DNA from: Opitutaceae bacterium
GTDB taxonomy: Bacteria > Verrucomicrobiota > Verrucomicrobiia > Opitutales > Opitutaceae
Assembly (NCBI GenBank): GCA_026125215.1
Contig: JAHCLN010000016.1
Span: 1-37,047, forward strand
Reading direction: 5' to 3'
DNA length: 37,047 bases
A program made the position numbers and the translations under genes. Every line of letters starts with the position of its first letter. Positions within the stretch are counted from its first letter, which is position 1. The notes below the pieces were generated by a model. The model made no database searches and was not told where the DNA came from. It saw only the letters and a list, made by a program, of their open reading frames with translations. Below, one piece after another: positions 32,615 through 37,047 of the stretch.

Positions 32615-33793
32615 ATGAAAATGCTTCGCCTCGCTCCGGTCGTGCTTTCCGCAGTGGCTTTGCCACTGGCCTGGGGTGTCTATGCTCCCATCCCCGAACA
32701 GGAACAGGGCAAGGCCTTCGTGGTCACGCTGCGCGCGGGATTATCCCACGACAGCAACATCTTCGGCGCCGCCACCGGTGCGATTGACAGCACGGTTTAC
32801 AGCTTCGCCCCCTCGCTGAAGTTCAATTCTTCCGTCACCGACCAGACCTTTGTGTCGGCTTCCTATCGCCTGACCCTGGACAATTTCGAGGACCGCCCGG
32901 GCGACAAGACCCTCGACAGCCACAACCTCGACTTGCGCGTGGCCCATGCATTCAGCCAGACGGCCAACATCGACCTGAGCAACGCCTACACGGTGGCGAA
33001 GAATCCCGAGTCGCTGCTGGCCGGTATCCCGCTCAACACCGACCAGTCATACAAGCGCAACCAGTTTGACGGCCAGCTCACCGGCAATCTCACCGAGCGC
33101 ACCAGCCTCACCGGCAAGGCCCGCTTCACCAACTACGACTACGACGACGCCACCCTCGGCGCCAGCATCGACCGCAACGAGAACCTGATCGGCCTCGCCG
33201 CCACGCACACCCTCCTGCCCGAGCTGAAGCTCAACGCCGAGGTGCGCCGGCAGGAAGTGGACTACCGCACCGGTGGCGCGACCAAGGACAAGGAGTCGAA
33301 CTTTCTGATCGGCGGATTTGATTACAGCGTGGCCCGCAAGTTCACCGCTTCGGGTCGGTTGGGTTACGAGTGGCGCCAGCGCTCCGGCGCCCCGGACGAA
33401 GATGCGCCCTACATCGAGGTCTCCGGCAAGTATGACTACGCCGAGCGTTCCTACCTCACCGGCGGCTTTGTGCACACCCTGGAGGAAGCCTCGGATGTCG
33501 CGCGTTTCACGGACACGAGGGTCAACCGGTTTTTCGTCAACCTGCAGCATTCGCTCAGTCCGCTCTTTGTTCTCTCCGGTTCGCTCACCTACGAGCCCTC
33601 GACGCTGCAAGGCCGCGGCTTGCAGGCCGACATTGATGAGCGCACGACCCGCTTCGGGCTCGGCCTCACCTACCTGCCGAACCGGCACTGGTCCATTTCC
33701 GGCACCTTTGACAGCGACCGCGTGAGCTCGGACCTCGCTTCCCGCGAGATGTCCCGCCGCCGCTACGGCGTCAACGCCGCCTTCTCGTTCTGA
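32615..33793 (+). CDS. outer-membrane beta-barrel protein
   Basis: This 392-residue protein has a signal peptide (MKMLRLAPVVLSAVALPLAW, cleaved near GVYA) and a mature part of alternating polar and hydrophobic strands, for example FVVTLRAGLSHDSNIFG, FVSASYRLTLDNF, TASGRLGYEWRQRSG and TRFGLGLTYLP. It ends in a terminal phenylalanine (NAAFSF), the usual barrel-assembly signal. About 16 to 18 strands can be counted by eye. Related barrels occur in exopolysaccharide clusters, where they may export polymer, and the next gene is a Wzc-like kinase. The ATG at 32615 starts the signal peptide; an in-frame ATG-less extension upstream reaches the previous stop. The exact family is uncertain. Confidence 0.83.
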   Translation: MKMLRLAPVVLSAVALPLAWGVYAPIPEQEQGKAFVVTLRAGLSHDSNIFGAATGAIDSTVYSFAPSLKFNSSVTDQTFVSASYRLTLDNFEDRPGDKTLDSHNLDLRVAHAFSQTANIDLSNAYTVAKNPESLLAGIPLNTDQSYKRNQFDGQLTGNLTERTSLTGKARFTNYDYDDATLGASIDRNENLIGLAATHTLLPELKLNAEVRRQEVDYRTGGATKDKESNFLIGGFDYSVARKFTASGRLGYEWRQRSGAPDEDAPYIEVSGKYDYAERSYLTGGFVHTLEEASDVARFTDTRVNRFFVNLQHSLSPLFVLSGSLTYEPSTLQGRGLQADIDERTTRFGLGLTYLPNRHWSISGTFDSDRVSSDLASREMSRRRYGVNAAFSF

Positions 33794-33862
33794 GTCCGTC
33801 CCCGACCGCAGGCACAAAGTGCTTGCTGAACCCGTCGGCCCGCCGTTCGCTTGGGCCCATTC

Positions 33863-36022
33863 ATGGCTGCCACAAACGCCGGTAAGGACCATGCCTCGCT
33901 CGCGGATTTCCTGCAGGTGCTGCGCCTGCGCAAGGCCCTCATCGCCCTGATCCTCGGGCTGGTGCTTCTCACGACCCTGCTTGTCACGGCTTTTTTGCCG
34001 CGGTGGTATCTCTCGACCACCAAGATTCGGGTCGAGAAGCCCGAAGGCGAGGTGAAGCTCTTCCAGGCCCAGAGCGCCAATTACTACGATCCCTATTACC
34101 TGCAGGACCAGCTCCGCACGATGCGTTCGGAGATCATCATTTATCCTGTGATAGAAAATCTCGGGCTCGGCCGCCGCCTCGCCGCCGAGTTGGGTGCCTC
34201 CGGCACGCTGCCCAACGCCTTGGCTTACCGCTACCTGCTCGACCGGATGCTCCGCATCGAGTCCCAGCGCAATTCTTCGATCATCGAGATCGACGTGTTT
34301 GCGCGGGAGCCCGGACTGGCCGCAGACATCGCGAACGAAATCGCCCGCGTCTACTCGGAGAACCGCATCGCCTTCGCCACCTCCGAGCAGCGCGAAGGCC
34401 TGGCGCAGCTCAAGCGAGAGCTGGAGGCCCAGGAACGCACCGTCAGCGCCCAGCGCGACCTCGTCGAACAGCTGCGCAACGACCTCAACATCTCCGGCGT
34501 GGACCTCAACGCCCGCTACTCCGACATGGAGATCGAGACGCTCCGCCAGATGCAGAACTCCCTCATCGCGCTGAGTGTGGACGCCATCGGGCGGAAGACC
34601 CGTTGGGAACGTTTCCGCGCCATCGCACCCGAGGACCGGGTGAGCCTCGTGAACTCGGAGCTCATCCAAGACCCCAACATCCAGAACCTCCAGCAGGCCT
34701 ACCTCGTGGCCGACCAGACGCTCACGCGGCTGCGCGGCCGGCTCGGTGCGGCGCATCCCGAGCTCATCGCCGCCGAGGAAAACCGCGCCAAGATCCGCGA
34801 GCAGCTCGACGCCCTGCTCCGGGGTTACGAGAGCTCGCTGGAAATTTCTTACAACGAGGCCGAGGCCCGCGTGACCGAGCTGCGCCGCCAGCTCAGCCAG
34901 GCCAAGGTGGACCAGATTCTCTCCGCGCGCGACCGGATGCGCCCCTTCGAAGAGGCCGCGCAGAAACTTGACGACGAGACGCGCCTGCTCACCACGCTCA
35001 AGCTCACGTTGCGTCAACGTGAGATCGATTTCCAGGTGCCGAAGCGCACCATTGAAATCCTCAACACTGCCGAGCCGCCCCGCCGTCCCAGCAAGCCCAG
35101 CTGGCCGCTCAACATCGCCTTCGCCCTCGGCTTTGGCGTCATCCTCGGCGTCGGCGCGGCCGTGCTCATGGAATATTTCGACACCAGCTTCCGCAACGTC
35201 GCCGATGTGGAGACCAAGCTGAAGCTGCCCGTTCTTGGAGTCATTCCGCACAGCCGGGCCCCCGCCGACGAGGGGGATCCCGACCCGGCGGAACAGGAGC
35301 CTTTTCGTGTCCTCCAGACCAATCTCAACCTCGCCCTCAAACCGGGCCAACCGAGTGCGCTCGTGCTGTTTTCCGCCGGTCCCGGCGAGGGCAAGTCCAC
35401 GACGCTGCACCGACTGACCCGGCTCATGGCCGCGGCGGGCGAGCGGGTATTGCTGATCGACTCCGATCTGCGCCGCCCCACCCAGCACCGCCTCGCCCGG
35501 CGCCCGAAGGAGCCCGGGCTGAGCGACCTGCTGCTCGGCCAGAAAACGCTCGATGAAGTGACGCAGCGTGCCGTCGCCCAGAATCTCGATTTTATCCCGA
35601 GCGGTTCGGCGGCGGGCTTTGCGCTGAGCCTGCTCTACGTCAACCGTCTGAAGGAGATCATCGCCGGGCTGCGCGGGCGGTATGACAAGATCATCTTTGA
35701 TTCCCCGCCCATCATCGGCGTGAGCGACGCCTCCGTGCTCGCCAGCGTGGTGGACGGGGCCGTGCTCCTGATCCAGCACCGGCGCAACCCGCAGAGCATG
35801 GTCGTGCGGGCGCAGCAGATCGTGGAAGGCATCAAGACCCCGTTGCTCGGGGTGGTCCTCAACCAGGTGCCTACCGGCACGGGCGACGACTACGGCTATT
35901 ACACCAGCAATTACTCCTACTACAGCGAAGGGGAGAAGAAGCCCAAGGCCGGCCGCGGCGCATCCGGGGAGGGAGAGAAGCTCGTGCTCTCGGAACCCGA
36001 TCCCCGCGAACGACGCCCCTAG
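33863..36022 (+). CDS. polysaccharide co-polymerase/tyrosine autokinase (Wzc-like)
   Basis: This 719-residue inner-membrane protein combines a Wzz chain-length domain with a BY-kinase. The first helix (ALIALILGLVLLTTLLVTAF) is near residue 30, a long periplasmic coiled-coil region follows (EGLAQLKRELEAQERTVSAQ and similar), and the second helix (NIAFALGFGVILGVGAAVL) comes before a proline-rich linker. The kinase shows Walker A AGPGEGKSTT near residue 506, Walker A' VLLIDSDLRRP and Walker B IIFDSPPI. The C-terminal tail has six tyrosines in YGYYTSNYSYY, the expected autophosphorylation cluster. The ATG at 33863 is better than the TTG at 33851. It controls assembly and export of a surface polysaccharide, presumably with the barrel protein upstream. 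Confidence 0.92.
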   Translation: MAATNAGKDHASLADFLQVLRLRKALIALILGLVLLTTLLVTAFLPRWYLSTTKIRVEKPEGEVKLFQAQSANYYDPYYLQDQLRTMRSEIIIYPVIENLGLGRRLAAELGASGTLPNALAYRYLLDRMLRIESQRNSSIIEIDVFAREPGLAADIANEIARVYSENRIAFATSEQREGLAQLKRELEAQERTVSAQRDLVEQLRNDLNISGVDLNARYSDMEIETLRQMQNSLIALSVDAIGRKTRWERFRAIAPEDRVSLVNSELIQDPNIQNLQQAYLVADQTLTRLRGRLGAAHPELIAAEENRAKIREQLDALLRGYESSLEISYNEAEARVTELRRQLSQAKVDQILSARDRMRPFEEAAQKLDDETRLLTTLKLTLRQREIDFQVPKRTIEILNTAEPPRRPSKPSWPLNIAFALGFGVILGVGAAVLMEYFDTSFRNVADVETKLKLPVLGVIPHSRAPADEGDPDPAEQEPFRVLQTNLNLALKPGQPSALVLFSAGPGEGKSTTLHRLTRLMAAAGERVLLIDSDLRRPTQHRLARRPKEPGLSDLLLGQKTLDEVTQRAVAQNLDFIPSGSAAGFALSLLYVNRLKEIIAGLRGRYDKIIFDSPPIIGVSDASVLASVVDGAVLLIQHRRNPQSMVVRAQQIVEGIKTPLLGVVLNQVPTGTGDDYGYYTSNYSYYSEGEKKPKAGRGASGEGEKLVLSEPDPRERRP

Positions 36023-36034
36023 CGGAGCAGCATC

Positions 36035-36913
36035 ATGTGCCGGGTCCGCCGACTCTGCTGGCTGTTGTTGTGGAGCGCGGCGGAATTATGTGCCGCGTGG
36101 CGGATCACGGGCAGCGACCTGTTGGCGGAGGATTTCTCCCGGGAGTTTCGCGCGGCCGCGGAAAGCGCCGGTCTGGAACTCGCCCTCGATTTTGCCGGCA
36201 GCCATCACGGCTGGCGGGCCTTGGAGTCCGGCCGGGCAGATGTCGCCCTGCTCAGTTTCGCGCCCGGGCAAAAGCTGCCGGCGGAGCCCTGGCACTGTCT
36301 GCCGCTGGCTTATCAGGCGGTCGCGGTGGTGGTGTCGGCCTCGCTGCCGCTCGCGCAGGTTGAGCATCGCCAGCTGGCCGGCATCTTTGCGGCCACCGGG
36401 GGCGCGGGGTTGCGTCGGTGGGGCGAATTGGGGCCAACGGAAGAATGGTTGGTCCGGGAGATTGTGCCGCTGGTGCCGGACGCCACCGGGTCCGCCGCCT
36501 TTACCCGTGGGCTGGCCCGCCAGCTCCTGCTGGAGGGCAGGGATTTTCACCCGGTGGTGACGGCCAAGGCATCCCCGCAGGCCCTGCTCGCGCAGTTGGA
36601 GCGTGAGCCCGGCGGCATTGGCCTGATCCCGTGGCCGTTGTCACTGGATGAACGCTTCCGGCTGCTGGCGGTTGGCGCAGATCAACACGCGCCGGCCTTC
36701 CTCCCCACGCCGGAAAATATCCATCGCGGCGACTACGGGTTGCGCTGGCCGCTCTGGCTGGTGTTTCGCCGGGAGCAGGCGCCACAGTTGCTGCCTCTGC
36801 TCCGGCAGCTGTATGGCGACAAGGCTGCGGCTGCGCTGGAAAAGGCACGATTCAGCCCGCTGCCGGTGGCTGTGCGAAGACAGGTCGCTTTCGATTTGGA
36901 AGTGCTAAAATAG
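36035..36913 (+). CDS. PstS-like periplasmic substrate-binding-fold protein
   Basis: This 292-residue protein begins with a signal peptide (CRVRRLCWLLLWSAAELCA) and has the fold signature of phosphate-binding-like periplasmic proteins: ITGSDLLAEDFSREF, a strand-helix SGRADVALLSFAP, PLAYQAVAVVV, and the ligand-loop type stretch DATGSAAFTRGLARQLL. The usual PstS phosphate motif is not well preserved, so phosphate binding is not assured. Such proteins appear in exopolysaccharide clusters without transporter genes; this one is 12 bases after the tyrosine kinase stop. A GGAG site seven bases before the ATG at 36035 fits translation. It may bind a polymer, a precursor or a phosphate group; role unknown. 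Confidence 0.75.
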   Translation: MCRVRRLCWLLLWSAAELCAAWRITGSDLLAEDFSREFRAAAESAGLELALDFAGSHHGWRALESGRADVALLSFAPGQKLPAEPWHCLPLAYQAVAVVVSASLPLAQVEHRQLAGIFAATGGAGLRRWGELGPTEEWLVREIVPLVPDATGSAAFTRGLARQLLLEGRDFHPVVTAKASPQALLAQLEREPGGIGLIPWPLSLDERFRLLAVGADQHAPAFLPTPENIHRGDYGLRWPLWLVFRREQAPQLLPLLRQLYGDKAAAALEKARFSPLPVAVRRQVAFDLEVLK

Positions 36914-36916
36914 CTG

Positions 36917-36945
36917 TTGACGAACACGCTTTCGGCCTGCTTCTT
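36917..36945 (+). promoter_or_regulatory. candidate tRNA-Gly promoter (TTGACG, 17-base spacer, CTTCTT)
   Basis: TTGACG at 36917-36922 and CTTCTT at 36940-36945 are 17 bases apart, and the tRNA starts 12 bases after the -10-like block. The same layout with CTTGCT stands before rpsU. It begins three bases after the previous stop codon. Confidence 0.5.
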
Positions 36946-36957
36946 GCACCCTGCTCT

Positions 36958-37033
<76 letters not shown>

Positions 37034-37047
37034 TATCCGGAAAGCGC

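Noticed and set aside
33811-33826. GGCAC...TTGC resemblance to a sigma-54 promoter before the tyrosine kinase gene
   Set aside because: The GG and GC are 12 bases apart, whereas sigma-54 promoters require 10; other TGGCAC matches in the window lie inside genes and also fail spacing.
33047-35779. A 910-codon leftward open frame across the barrel and tyrosine kinase genes
   Set aside because: Antisense shadow; both sense genes carry clear family motifs and a signal peptide.

Overview
The window looks like part of a chromosome from a high-GC, Gram-negative bacterium of the Verrucomicrobiota, most plausibly an Opitutaceae relative. This is an inference. It rests on the strong G/C bias at third codon positions, an outer-membrane barrel and Wzc-like kinase, the co-occurrence of RNase HII and RNase HIII, the PhyH, heparinase and GH2 genes, and the near absence of Shine-Dalgarno sites before starts. 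No rRNA is present to confirm it. Coding density is very high; no gap between genes reaches 300 bases.

Region 1 (1-7500): hemA (cut by the window edge) and a hemX/ccsA-like membrane gene run leftward with a 4-base overlap. Divergent from them are an AraC regulator and a PhyH dioxygenase. Next comes a REP-associated tyrosine transposase flanked by two inverted REP-like hairpins. An aldo/keto reductase, a SAM methyltransferase, an RsmB-type rRNA methyltransferase and a secreted YCII protein follow, all leftward.

Region 2 (7500-15500) is housekeeping: dnaE, the divergent rpsU with promoter and terminator, a sugar isomerase/epimerase-like TIM barrel, mutY, and RNase HIII and HII genes in tandem.

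Region 3 (15500-21850) carries a large heparinase II/III-like protein with an embedded cysteine cluster, an NtrB-like soluble histidine kinase and a GH2 mannosidase-like hydrolase.

Region 4 (21900-24350) is a two-gene island of lower GC encoding a PaeR7I/XhoI-type restriction endonuclease and its N6-adenine methyltransferase. Its methyltransferase has a strong Shine-Dalgarno site, unlike nearly all neighbours.

Region 5 (24379-28444) is a probable catabolic operon: a nucleoside-hydrolase-like protein, a single-chain dihydroxyacetone kinase (DhaK+DhaL), and a LarA-family nickel-pincer racemase homologue. A convergent secreted protein of unknown function ends it.

Region 6 (29394-36913) is an exopolysaccharide-type cluster: a sigma-54 response regulator, a GT39-like membrane glycosyltransferase broken by an in-frame TAG, an outer-membrane beta-barrel, a Wzc-like tyrosine autokinase and a PstS-like periplasmic protein. 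A tRNA-Gly(GCC) closes the window.

The signals most worth following are the REP/transposase unit with compensatory stem changes, the nonsense codon in the glycosyltransferase, the restriction-modification island, and the shared promoter pattern of rpsU and tRNA-Gly. No clearly unprecedented multi-gene system was found.
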